DNA of 64,000 bases, taken from G965240365 sp965240365 (lineage in GTDB: Bacteria > Pseudomonadota > Gammaproteobacteria > Eutrophobiales > Eutrophobiaceae). The DNA lies in NCBI GenBank assembly GCA_965240365.1, contig OZ251218.1, positions 2,108,001 through 2,172,000 of the forward strand. The letters are read 5' to 3'. A program made the translations under genes and the position numbers. The number at the start of each line of letters is the position of its first letter. Positions within the stretch are counted from its first letter, which is position 1. Below, in pieces: positions 42,418-51,333 of this stretch. The notes under the pieces were generated by a model. The model saw only the letters and a list, made by a program, of their open reading frames with translations, was not told the origin of the DNA and searched no databases.

Positions 42418-43611
42418 ATGAAAAAGAAGTATTTATTGTGCTGGGGATTGTTTGCCTCTTTCAATATTCAAGCGGCTGAATTGCTTGAACTGCGGGGTAT
42501 CGCGCTCGGGAACGGCAGGTTGAGCCCGGAATTCAGGCTGGAGGCGTTCTATGACGATAACCTGACCTTCGCGGCCACCAACCAGATCGAGAGCTTCAGC
42601 ACATTGTTTGAGCCGGGCGTCGGTTATGAACTCCGGGGCGCCAAAAAACGTTTCTTTGCCGATTACCGCCTGTCCGGCGCCATCTATGAAAACAGCCGCC
42701 GCGATGATTATATCGATCACCGCGCCCTCCTCGGCTACGAATATACCCCCACCAGCCGCGTCTCCGTGGGCGTGGACGGCGAGTATTTTGACAGCCATGA
42801 CCCGCGCGGCACGGGCGCCGCCGAGGGTTCCGGCCTGATCCAGACCACGCCCGATGAATGGCATCATCTGCGCCTCGGCGCCAATCTGGCCTACGGCGCA
42901 AGCACGGCCAGGGGCCGGCTTGAGGCCGATGTCGCGTTTACCAACAAGGATTACGACAATAACCGCAACGTTACGGCCGTGCGCGACCGCGAGGATATTG
43001 CCGCCACCGGCCGGTTCTATTACCGGATTTTGCCCAAGACCTCGCTGTTGCTGGAAGGACGCGCCACCCGCTATGAGTATGACCGGACCGCGCCCAATAG
43101 CGCCAGCCTCGACGGAACCACCAGCCAGGCGCTCCTGGGCATCACCTGGCGCGGCACATTCAAGACCACGGGCACGGCCCAGTTCGGATACAGCCGCAAG
43201 GATTTTGACGCCGCCGCCAGACGCGCGGGCGAGGCCTTCTCCTGGGAGCTTGGGGTGGAATGGCGGCCCAAATCCTATTCCATCTTCAACCTCAACACCG
43301 CGCGCAATTTTCAGGAAACCAACGGCGTGGGCAACTTCATCATTAACGATTCCGTGGCGCTCAGTTGGGCGCATAGCTGGAACACGAGGTTCAGGACCAC
43401 GCTGAACATGCGCTACGCGCGGAATGATTTTGAGGCGGACACCACGGGCCGCGCCGATGCGCTCTTGTCGATGGGGGCCAGTGTCGTCTATGCGCCGGGC
43501 GACCATCTGGAGATCGGCGCCGGCTATGTGTATGACGAACGCGATTCAAACCAGGATACGTTTGACTACGAGAGAAATATCGCCCGCATCTTTGCGACCC
43601 TCGCGTTTTAG
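42418..43611 (+). CDS. Outer-membrane beta-barrel protein (BBP2-like) of the export operon
   Basis: A 397-residue protein with a signal peptide ending QAA and a long series of alternating amphipathic strands (YDDNLTFAATNQIESFSTLF, YEYTPTSRVSVGVDGEY, WRPKSYSIFNLNTARNFQET), ending in an aromatic FATLAF. This is the pattern of BBP2-type putative porins found next to Wza/Wzc genes. Its role is probably in secretion or outer-membrane support of the exported polysaccharide; inferred from the operon. Confidence 0.72.
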   Translation: MKKKYLLCWGLFASFNIQAAELLELRGIALGNGRLSPEFRLEAFYDDNLTFAATNQIESFSTLFEPGVGYELRGAKKRFFADYRLSGAIYENSRRDDYIDHRALLGYEYTPTSRVSVGVDGEYFDSHDPRGTGAAEGSGLIQTTPDEWHHLRLGANLAYGASTARGRLEADVAFTNKDYDNNRNVTAVRDREDIAATGRFYYRILPKTSLLLEGRATRYEYDRTAPNSASLDGTTSQALLGITWRGTFKTTGTAQFGYSRKDFDAAARRAGEAFSWELGVEWRPKSYSIFNLNTARNFQETNGVGNFIINDSVALSWAHSWNTRFRTTLNMRYARNDFEADTTGRADALLSMGASVVYAPGDHLEIGAGYVYDERDSNQDTFDYERNIARIFATLAF

Positions 43612-43743
43612 CGCCGTGTCCGGCCTGCCCTTTCTTACGCGGTCATTGCCGCGGCTGTTGCCATTTGCCGCCGTAAAAGGCAAGCTGGAATGACGGAATG
43701 AATATCATATTAAATTTTTCGGCTTTATCGGTTAGCTAAGGGC

Positions 43744-44313
43744 ATGTTCAGCAAAGGCAGCGGCCTCTTTTCCCCGAGGATTTTTCCTCTTGTTTTAATC
43801 TTCCTGTTGGCAGGCGGCCGGGTTTTTGCCGAGGCGGCGCCGGTAAAGGGCCTGCCCGATTATGTGTTGGGCACCGGCGATATGGTGCGCATCCAGGTCT
43901 ATGATGAACAGGACCTTTACCTTGAATCCAGGGTCAGCGACCGCGGCACCATATCCTATCCGTTTCTGGGGGAACTCCGGGTCAGCGGGCTGACGCCGGG
44001 GCAACTGGAAGACCGCATCAGCCAGCGCCTAAAGGGCGATTATCTGGTCAATCCCAAGGTCTCTATTGATATCCTTGAGTACCGGCAGTTTTACGTCAAC
44101 GGCGAGGTGAAACAGCCGGGCGGCTTTCCGTTTCAGCCGGGCATTACCGTGCGCAAGGCCATCTCGATCGCGGGCGGCTTCAAGGAACGGGCCTCCAGGG
44201 AGAAGATCAATATTATCCACGATACCGACCCCGCGGCCCGGCCGGCCCCGGTGCGGCTGGACGAGTTTATCCGGCCGGGCGACATTATCACGGTGGAAGA
44301 GAGCTTCTTTTGA
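43744..44313 (+). CDS. Polysaccharide export protein (Wza-like, Poly_export/SLBB)
   Basis: A 189-residue protein with a signal peptide (no lipobox Cys), the Poly_export domain (DYVLGTGDMVRIQVYDEQDL, VSDRGTISYPFLGELRV) and an SLBB domain (FYVNGEVKQPGGFPFQPGIT). It is shorter than Wza (379) and lacks the C-terminal outer-membrane helix, as in many gammaproteobacterial versions. Its stop overlaps the start of the kinase gene by four bases (TTGA region). Confidence 0.85.
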   Translation: MFSKGSGLFSPRIFPLVLIFLLAGGRVFAEAAPVKGLPDYVLGTGDMVRIQVYDEQDLYLESRVSDRGTISYPFLGELRVSGLTPGQLEDRISQRLKGDYLVNPKVSIDILEYRQFYVNGEVKQPGGFPFQPGITVRKAISIAGGFKERASREKINIIHDTDPAARPAPVRLDEFIRPGDIITVEESFF

Positions 44314-46502
44314 ACAAGACGGAGACCACGGAGCCGCTGGCGGCCGATTGGGAGGAGGATGACGGGCCCGACCTGCGCCAATACCTGCGTATCGCGCTCG
44401 ATTATAAATGGGCGATCCTGGGCTTCGCCGGCGTCATTACCCTGCTGACGGCGCTGTTCGTCCACAGCCTGGCCCCGATCTATGAGGCGACCACCACGCT
44501 ATTGATCGAGTCCGAGGAGGAGAATGTGGTCTCCATCGAAGAAGTGTATGGCATCCCGGGCGCCAACGATCAGTATTTCGAGACCCAGAATCGCATCCTG
44601 CAATCGCGTTATCTGGCCGAGAAGGTCATCGACCGGCTCAAGATAGCAGAACATCCCGAATACGACCCCGCGCGCAAGGAGCCCGGCCTGCTGCAATCGC
44701 TGTTGCTGTGGCTGCCGTTTCGGCCCCCGCCCGAACCGCCAAAGCCGGCCAGCCCGCAGGCCCTGCGCAACGGGCTTGTCGGCCAGTTTCGTGGCAACCT
44801 CACGGTGTCGCCGATCCGCAACAGTCAGTTGATCAATATCCGCTTTGCGTCCACCGACCCGGCCCTGGCCGCCGAAGTCAGCAACACCCTGGCCGAGGTC
44901 TATATCGACAGCGATCTGGAGGGCCGGCTGGCCATGACCAACCGGGCCACCGGCTCGCTGACCCGGCAACTGACCGAACTCAAGCAAAAGCTGGAACAAT
45001 CGGAACAGGCCCTGCAGGCGTTTCGTGACCGGGAAAAACTGATCGATGTGCAGGGCGTCGGCAGCCTGACCGCGAAGGAACTGGACGAATTGACCAGACA
45101 ACTGGTGGACGCGCGCCGGGAGCGGACCACGGCCGAAACCGCCTACCGGCAGATCATGGCCTTGCAGGGCCGGCCGGCGGCGGCCTATGAAACCATCCCG
45201 GCCGTGCTCAGGGACGGGGGTTTGCAGGGGGTCAAGGGCGCAAAATCGGCGGCCGAGCGCAAGGTCGCCGAACTCAAAGAACGCTATGGCCCCAAACACC
45301 CGAAGATGATCGCGGCCATGACCGAACTCGGCGCCGCCGAAAAAAATGTAGAAAAACAGATCCTGAATGTGGTCGAGGCGCTAAAAAAGGAATACGAGGT
45401 CACGCTGGCCAAGGAGGCGCACCTGAACCGGGCGATGAGCCAGACCCGGCGCGACATGAGCGATATTAACCGCAGGACCGGGCAGTTGATCGCGCTTGAA
45501 CGCGATGTCGAGGCCAACCGCAGCATCTATGAGACCTTTCTGAGCCGCTACAAGGAAACCAGCGCCGTCAGCGAGATTCAGCCCGCGCATGCGCGCGTGG
45601 TTGACCCGGCCGTGATTCCGTCGGGGCCGGCCCGGCCGCAAAAAAACCGGATCATCCAGATCGCCTTCATACTGAGCCTGTTCACGGCCATGCTGCTGGC
45701 GTTTTTAATCGAGGCGCTCGACAATACACTGGGAAATGCCCGCGATGTGGAAACCAGACTGCATCTGCCCGTGCTCGGCATCCTGCCCAGGCTAAAGCTC
45801 AAGGCCCGCGACGCGGCCCGGGCCCTGCGTTATTACAGCGATAATCAACAGACGCCGTTTGCCGAGAATATACGCACCATCCGTTCCGGTCTGTTGCTGT
45901 CGGACATAGATCAAAAGCAGAAAATTATTCTGGTGACCTCGGCCATCGCCGCCGAGGGCAAGAGCATGACCGCCGTTAATCTGGCGCTGTCACTCGGGCA
46001 GATGGGCCATGCCATCCTGCTCATGGACTGCGACCTGCGCCGGCCCGGCATCGGCCGGCTCTTCGGGCTGAAGGCCGGGGCCGCTGGCCTGACGCATTTC
46101 ATGCTCGGCACGCACACCCTGCCGCAGGTCATTCATAAACTCCCGCAAGAGGGCATCAACATCATCCCGGCCGGCGACGCCCCGCCGAATCCGCTGGAAT
46201 TGATGAGTTCCGCGCGTCTGGGCAAGGGCCTGGACGCGCTCAAACAGAAATTTGATCATATCGTCATTGATTCCGCGCCCTGCGTGCAGGTCAGCGACGC
46301 GCTGGTATTGAGCCGGCGGGTCAATCAGGTCATTTACGTGATCAAGGCCGACGCCACCGCAGAGCAGTTGGCCGAAGACGGCATCAAGCGCCTGCACAAG
46401 GCCAATGCGCCGCTGCTCGGGGCCGTGCTCAATCAGGTCGCGCCGCCCCGCAAGTCCGACCGTTACGCCTACTACAGCTATTACGGCTATGACAAATCCT
46501 GA
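44310..46502 (+). CDS. Wzc-like polysaccharide co-polymerase and tyrosine kinase
   Basis: A 730-residue protein with an N-terminal Wzz domain, helices at about 32-55 and 455-475, a coiled coil between them (AEVSNTLAEVYIDSDLEGRL, KQKLEQSEQALQAFRDREK), and a C-terminal BY-kinase with Walker A in VTSAIAAEGKSM (about 540), Walker A' in ILLMDCDLRRPG (about 568) and a tyrosine cluster YAYYSYYGY at the end. It sets chain length and drives export together with Wza. Confidence 0.9.
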   Translation: MNKTETTEPLAADWEEDDGPDLRQYLRIALDYKWAILGFAGVITLLTALFVHSLAPIYEATTTLLIESEEENVVSIEEVYGIPGANDQYFETQNRILQSRYLAEKVIDRLKIAEHPEYDPARKEPGLLQSLLLWLPFRPPPEPPKPASPQALRNGLVGQFRGNLTVSPIRNSQLINIRFASTDPALAAEVSNTLAEVYIDSDLEGRLAMTNRATGSLTRQLTELKQKLEQSEQALQAFRDREKLIDVQGVGSLTAKELDELTRQLVDARRERTTAETAYRQIMALQGRPAAAYETIPAVLRDGGLQGVKGAKSAAERKVAELKERYGPKHPKMIAAMTELGAAEKNVEKQILNVVEALKKEYEVTLAKEAHLNRAMSQTRRDMSDINRRTGQLIALERDVEANRSIYETFLSRYKETSAVSEIQPAHARVVDPAVIPSGPARPQKNRIIQIAFILSLFTAMLLAFLIEALDNTLGNARDVETRLHLPVLGILPRLKLKARDAARALRYYSDNQQTPFAENIRTIRSGLLLSDIDQKQKIILVTSAIAAEGKSMTAVNLALSLGQMGHAILLMDCDLRRPGIGRLFGLKAGAAGLTHFMLGTHTLPQVIHKLPQEGINIIPAGDAPPNPLELMSSARLGKGLDALKQKFDHIVIDSAPCVQVSDALVLSRRVNQVIYVIKADATAEQLAEDGIKRLHKANAPLLGAVLNQVAPPRKSDRYAYYSYYGYDKS

Positions 46503-46580
46503 CCGGCGCGGCGCTGACGGGCCGGCGGGCAATGCCGACCCGGCCGTGGTTTTAGCCAGCGGCAGCGATCAGGCCGGCCG

Positions 46581-47264
46581 ATGAAACACGGGACTGCCCG
46601 CCTGCTTGCCCTGTGCGCCATCCCGCTGCTAATCTGGCTGATTTATATTGCCGCCAGGTGGGGCCTCGCCGACCTCTATTATCAGCCGGCGGTCATTACA
46701 CTAAAAAAACCGCGCGCCGCAACGCCGCTGGCGACAGAGCGGCAAAGCGCGCAAGCCAACCTGAACAAGGCGCTCAAACTTGACCCGCACAATCCTTCCA
46801 TCCATGAATATCTGGCCGCGGTCATGGCAATGCCGGCGGGCGCGGCGGCGGAAAGCGAGGCCGCGCTGCAACAGGCCATGCGCCATTACCGGCGTTCAAT
46901 CGCGCTCCGGCCGGCCTGGCCCTATGCCTGGCTTGGCCTGGCCGCGGCAAAATACAGCGCGGGGCAACTGGACGGGGAATATTACGCGGCGCTCCGGCAG
47001 GCGGCGCGCCTCGGCCCCTCGGAGCAGGTCGTGCAGCGTTATATTATTGAGTTGGGTCTTGGCGCCTGGGCGAATGTCCCCGAAGAAAATCGCTTATTCA
47101 CGCTCGGGGTGATTGCCCGCGCCGTGCGCCACACCGATCGCGGCCATGTCAGGCAGGCGCTTCAGATTATCCAGGCCCGCGGCCTGCTTGAGGCCGTTTG
47201 CCTGCTGCATCGTGACGAAGACATCGTGGACCGCTATTGCCGGGCGCAAATTCCGAAGCGGTAG
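46581..47264 (+). CDS. TPR-like membrane-anchored protein, polysaccharide operon
   Basis: A 227-residue protein with one N-terminal helix (LLALCAIPLLIWLIYIAARW) followed by helical hairpins with TPR character (LNKALKLDPHNPSIHEYLA, YRRSIALRPAWPYAWLGLAA, YYAALRQAARLGPSEQVVQ). It follows the Wzc gene by 80 bp; proteins like it (VpsP-type) accompany such operons. Function unproven. Confidence 0.6.
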   Translation: MKHGTARLLALCAIPLLIWLIYIAARWGLADLYYQPAVITLKKPRAATPLATERQSAQANLNKALKLDPHNPSIHEYLAAVMAMPAGAAAESEAALQQAMRHYRRSIALRPAWPYAWLGLAAAKYSAGQLDGEYYAALRQAARLGPSEQVVQRYIIELGLGAWANVPEENRLFTLGVIARAVRHTDRGHVRQALQIIQARGLLEAVCLLHRDEDIVDRYCRAQIPKR

Positions 47265-47973
47265 GTTGGAATGAAGTAAAGCCAGAACAACACCCCGCCG
47301 TCATTCCGGCTTTCGCCGGAATGACGGATGGTGAGAATGGCAAATGAGGTTTGCCTGGATGTATCTGTTTTCCTTTTTCTTATACTTATAGCAGGCAGGC
47401 GAGGCCAACTTTCCTGTTCGGTAACAACCAAAGAGACTACCGCGATACACCTAACGCCCCCGTCGTCATTCCGGCGAAAGCCGGAATCCAGTGCTTTTAA
47501 CTATGGATTCCCCCTGCCTGCAGCAGGCAGGGCCTTGCGGGAATGACGACAAAAGGGGTATTCGGTGTGGCAAGGTAAAGGTCTGCCTGCGCCAGACCGG
47601 CCAGAATGTTGTGTTTAGTTGTCATTCCCGCTGACGCGGGAATGTCTCTCATAAACCACTGGATTCCGGCTTTCGCCGGAATGACGACAGGGTGTTATTC
47701 TGGTTTTCCGTCACTCTGGCCTGTTGCCTGCCAACCAAAATAATACTTAATCTGCGTAACCTGCCTGTAGCAGGCAGGTCCAGCATGGCTGATTATATCG
47801 GCATTGGATTGTGACAGACTGAAACGCTGCATCTTTCACCTGATGGGCGGGGTTTTTGATAGGCTATATTTTAACAGATTTGCCTGTAAAATTGGGTTAG
47901 ACATGTTATTTTAGGTGGATTAAGTTACGGATTCAGGTCGTGATGATCAGGCCACGAAAACAGCAGCACTCCC
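47265..47973. repeat. Repeat-filled gap after the polysaccharide operon
   Basis: About 700 bases with no gene. Hairpins include CCGGCTTTCGCCGG at about 47303-47320, CCGGCGAAAGCCGG at about 47470-47490, CCCTGCCTGCAGCAGGCAGGG at about 47513-47533, TTCCCGCTGACGCGGGAA at about 47625-47643 and ACCTGCCTGTAGCAGGCAGG at about 47759-47779. The end (47780-47973) has no clear repeat and should hold the promoter of the next gene. Confidence 0.75.
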
Positions 47974-49191
47974 ATGACTTTATTCTCAAAACTGCCTGCC
48001 CCAGGCTTCTCGCTTTTTATTCCGGTTCTGATCTTAAGCGCCGTTTTCGGGGCTTGTACGTCGCATAAAGAGCGCGCGGCGCCGAACGATAAAACCGATC
48101 GCGCGGTGTTCCAATCCCTCGCCGACATATTCGATCCGTTTCGACACCACGCCGACGCGATATGGACCAGTCACTACCGCCTGGACCGCATGCCCTTGCT
48201 CCTGGTGCGGGAAGAGGGGGGACGGGACCGCTACGGATTTCTGATCAATCATCCCAACCCCGCCAAACTGGGCGGTGTGAAGGCAGACCTGCCGGGCCTC
48301 AGACTCCCCCTGATCTACCGACTGGATTCACTGCCTGAGGAAAAGCGCATCGCGGCGATTCCCCATTTCGATTTTTCGGTGAGCCTGGGGGGAACCGACA
48401 CCTTTGTGCTCAAGTACTCCGCAGAGCTTTTGGGGCTGAGTGAAGAGTCTGCGGCCATTAGTCCCGGGGCCAGCGAAGAGGATCTGGTTGCCCTCAATCG
48501 CCAGTTTATGGCCGAACAGTGGGCGCTCTATCTGGCGCATGAAGCCTTTCACGCCTTTCAATTACAGCGCTGGAACGAGCAGATGAGCGAGCAGGACATG
48601 GCGGACTACCCTCTGGATGAAACGCACCTCGCCCTTATCATGCTGGAGACCGCCGCCCTTCGGGCGGCGCTGGATTCGCGGTCCGAAGCGGCGCGCCGTG
48701 AGCGCACGCGGCTGTTTATCGCCGTCCGCGAGGAGCGCATGGCGCGCTACGCCGAGGTAGAATTTCTGGACCTGCCCCAGGAACAGATCGAGGGCACGGC
48801 CAAATACGTGGAGCATCGCCTCGGCTCGCTCCTGGGTTTCCGGTACGTGAATCTGGACACCTTCGCGAGCCCGGACTCGCTCATCGCGATGCCCGAACGC
48901 GGCATTCGCTCCCACGCCGCCTTCGACCGCTTCTACGGCACCGGGGCTGCGGTGTGCCGGCTGCTCGACGAGTTCGCCGTGGACGGCTGGAAGGCCCGGG
49001 TCACCCGCGGCCTCTCGCCCTATCAGGTGCTGCGCGAGCGCCTCGCCCCAAACGATTCGCAGCAGGGCGCGTTGCTCGCCCTGGCCAAGAAGCGCTACCG
49101 ATTCTCCAGAATTCAAGACCGGGCCAAAAAGGCGGCGGCTCAGGCCGCCAAGGAACCGACGGACATCTTTTCGTGGGATGATTCCTTTTAG
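47974..49191 (+). CDS. Putative zinc metallopeptidase lipoprotein (HExxH)
   Basis: A 405-residue protein with a hydrophobic signal and a candidate lipobox (FGAC, about Cys27). The centre has LAHEAFHAFQLQRW with an HExxH motif at about residue 189 and, 80 residues later, IEGTAKYVEHR with a Glu at about 273, the order of a gluzincin-type metallopeptidase. I do not recognise the family. It stands alone between repeats and a TonB receptor remnant. A role as an envelope protease is inferred from motif and signal only; no activity is proven. Confidence 0.65.
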   Translation: MTLFSKLPAPGFSLFIPVLILSAVFGACTSHKERAAPNDKTDRAVFQSLADIFDPFRHHADAIWTSHYRLDRMPLLLVREEGGRDRYGFLINHPNPAKLGGVKADLPGLRLPLIYRLDSLPEEKRIAAIPHFDFSVSLGGTDTFVLKYSAELLGLSEESAAISPGASEEDLVALNRQFMAEQWALYLAHEAFHAFQLQRWNEQMSEQDMADYPLDETHLALIMLETAALRAALDSRSEAARRERTRLFIAVREERMARYAEVEFLDLPQEQIEGTAKYVEHRLGSLLGFRYVNLDTFASPDSLIAMPERGIRSHAAFDRFYGTGAAVCRLLDEFAVDGWKARVTRGLSPYQVLRERLAPNDSQQGALLALAKKRYRFSRIQDRAKKAAAQAAKEPTDIFSWDDSF

Positions 49192-49429
49192 GTTCTGCCT
49201 GGCCCGTAAATCCTTCTCCTGAATCCGTAACATCATTACAACATTTCCCCAACTCCAGTGCCGTCTCGTCATCATTTCGGTATATTCGCTCTCAGGGAGT
49301 GAAAGCAGACACGTTCGCTCGCCCTCGGCGGTTTTTTTTGGAGAAAAAGCGCGCAGTTTTTCTCAAAAGCACACCATGCCATAGGATATGGCGACAGCGT
49401 ACACATCCGTCTCACGTTCGAGACGGAAC

Positions 49430-49804
49430 ATCACCCGAATTCGTATCCCAACAACGCTTATCCGCTTGCCAGCTTTGCATAGAGCAACTCAAATATCGCA
49501 AAACAGCGGCAGTCTTTGGACGACATACGCCTTTCAGGATAACCCCCTGCGCGGGTTTGAGGTCGGCGGCGGCCTCTTTGTGGCGGGCGACCGGAAGGCC
49601 GACCTGACCAACCGGGTCAATGTCGATGCGCATGCGCGGGTCGATCTGTTCGCCCGCTACAAGGTCAACGAGACTGTCAGCCTCGCCCTCAATGTCGATA
49701 ATCTGTTCGACGAATATTATGTCGGAGGGGTGTATTACAACCCCAATACAATAACACCCGGCGCGCCGCGCTCCGTATTCGGCACGATCCAGGTCGAGTT
49801 CTAA
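49430..49804 (+). pseudogene. 3' fragment of a TonB-dependent receptor
   Basis: From about 49502 the frame reads NSGSLWTTYAFQDNPLRGFE, GGGLFVAGDRKADLTNRVNV, VDLFARYKVNETVSLALNVD and NLFDEYYVGGVYYNPN, ending with a terminal Phe, the C-terminal strands of a TonB receptor barrel. Before it, another frame reads PNSYPNNAYPLASFA and then stops. The rest of the gene is absent. The fragment could be the lost 3' end of the receptor cut at 16.4 kb, but this is only a guess. Confidence 0.7.
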
Positions 49805-50550
49805 AGAAGCCGCGCGCAACATGGGCATGTGGCAGGCAGGCGAAAGCCGGAATCCAGGAGGCGGGGCCGGGGTGTGAAATGGATTCTGGTGCTGTCTGGC
49901 CGTGTCAGGCTGGTCAGAATGAGACATTTGTTGTCATTCCCGCTAAGCGGGAATGTATTACATAAACCACTGGATTCCGGCTTTCGCCGGGCGACTACGG
50001 GCATCCTCGGCAGCCTGTTCCTGACGCTGCTCTACCACCTACATCCCTGTAGGCGTGCCCTCTCGCCGCATACAGGACTTCCTGTCCATAAATGACGACG
50101 GGGGTGATAGATACAGCCCGGCAATCTCTTCGTCATTCGCGCCTGCCTGCTATAAATATATGAAAGAGGGACACGGATACATCCTGGCAAACCTCATTTT
50201 CCATTTTCGCCCCGTCGTCATTCCAGCGAAAGCTGGAATCCAGGAGGCGGGGCCGGGATGTTGTTTTGTTTTCCCGTCATCCTGACCTGCCTGCGCCAAA
50301 CCAGCCAGAATAATACTTAATCTGCGTAAGCTGCCTCTTGCAGGCAGCTCTGCGAAATCTGCGGATTACCTTCTTGCCCACCGGGCAAGCCTGATTCGCC
50401 TCAAACATATTGAATCTGGACAGGGTCTTGCAAAGGCGCGCGCCCTGTTTCATAATTTGGTTTGGGGTCTCGTATCTCAGTCCTGTCAGGGCCGGTTTTA
50501 GCGCTGGCCCGGCGGGCGTATATAACAAAAAACAGTTAAGGATTATTCCC
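49805..50550. repeat. Repeat-filled gap before the TonB2 operon
   Basis: About 750 bases with no gene seen. Hairpins at 49840-49870, 49930-50000 (TTCCCGCTAAGCGGGAA and CCGGCTTTCGCCGG), 50215-50240 (CCAGCGAAAGCTGG) and 50330-50350 (AGCTGCCTCTTGCAGGCAGCT). The last follows the string aatacttaatctgcgtaa, which also precedes the palindrome at 47759. The operon promoter should lie in 50360-50540. Confidence 0.7.
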
Positions 50551-51333
50551 ATGTTCAATAATTTCAACAGAAATATCCGCCTCTGGGCCTGGATCGGCTC
50601 GGTCTTTATGGCCTGCGCGGGCGGCGTCCAGGCGGCCGCGCTTGAGGATATACAGCGGGAGGGCGAACGGAAGCTGGCGGAAGCGGAGGCTTCCCAGCAG
50701 CGGATTGACCGGATCGTCGAGGGCGCGCAGGAGCGCCTGATCCAGTACCGGGCCCTGTTAAAGCAGATCGAAGGGCTGAAGGCCTATAACGAACAGTTAT
50801 CGACCCAGATTGCCGGCCAGGAAGACCTGATAAAACGCTTTGACGAGTCCATCACCCAGGTGGCGTTGATCGAGCGGCAGATGTTGCCGCTGGTCGAGAA
50901 GATGGCGAACAGCCTGTCGCGGTTTGTGGATCTGGACCTGCCGTTTCATACGGCCGAGCGGCAGGAGCGTATGGCCTTTATCCAGGATAATCTGAGCGCG
51001 GCCGATATTGATGTCTCGGAGAAATTTCGGCAGGTGATCGAGGCCTATCAAATTGAAAATGAATATGGCCGCAAGATCGACAGCTATCAGGACATCGTGA
51101 GCCTGAACGGTGTCGAGCGGGAGGTGGATGTGCTGCGCGTGGGCCGGATCGCCCTGGTCTGCCAGACCAAGGACACGAAAATATCGGCCCGCTGGGACAA
51201 CGGCCGGCAACGCTGGGAGATACTGGATAACGTGGTTTACCGCAACCCCATTCGTTATGGCATCAAGATGGCGAAAAAACAGGCTTCTATCGATATATTG
51301 ACGCTGCCGATCACGGCGCCGGAGGCCGGCTGA
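50551..51333 (+). CDS. DUF3450 family periplasmic coiled-coil protein
   Basis: A 260-residue protein, ATG with TTAAGGA upstream, signal peptide ending VQA, then a long coiled coil (EGERKLAEAEASQQRIDRIV) and ADIDVSEKFRQVIEAYQIEN, EVDVLRVGRIALVCQTKD, the DUF3450 pattern. These proteins are the first gene of the marine gammaproteobacterial TonB2 operon. Role not fixed; periplasmic partner of the TtpC protein. Its stop shares a base with the next ATG. Confidence 0.85.
   Translation: MFNNFNRNIRLWAWIGSVFMACAGGVQAAALEDIQREGERKLAEAEASQQRIDRIVEGAQERLIQYRALLKQIEGLKAYNEQLSTQIAGQEDLIKRFDESITQVALIERQMLPLVEKMANSLSRFVDLDLPFHTAERQERMAFIQDNLSAADIDVSEKFRQVIEAYQIENEYGRKIDSYQDIVSLNGVEREVDVLRVGRIALVCQTKDTKISARWDNGRQRWEILDNVVYRNPIRYGIKMAKKQASIDILTLPITAPEAG

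Noticed and set aside
42433..43506. 357-codon open frame on the minus strand
   Set aside because: It lies entirely opposite the beta-barrel gene at 42418, which has signal peptide, strand pattern and operon context; the antisense frame is a by-product of GC-rich codons.
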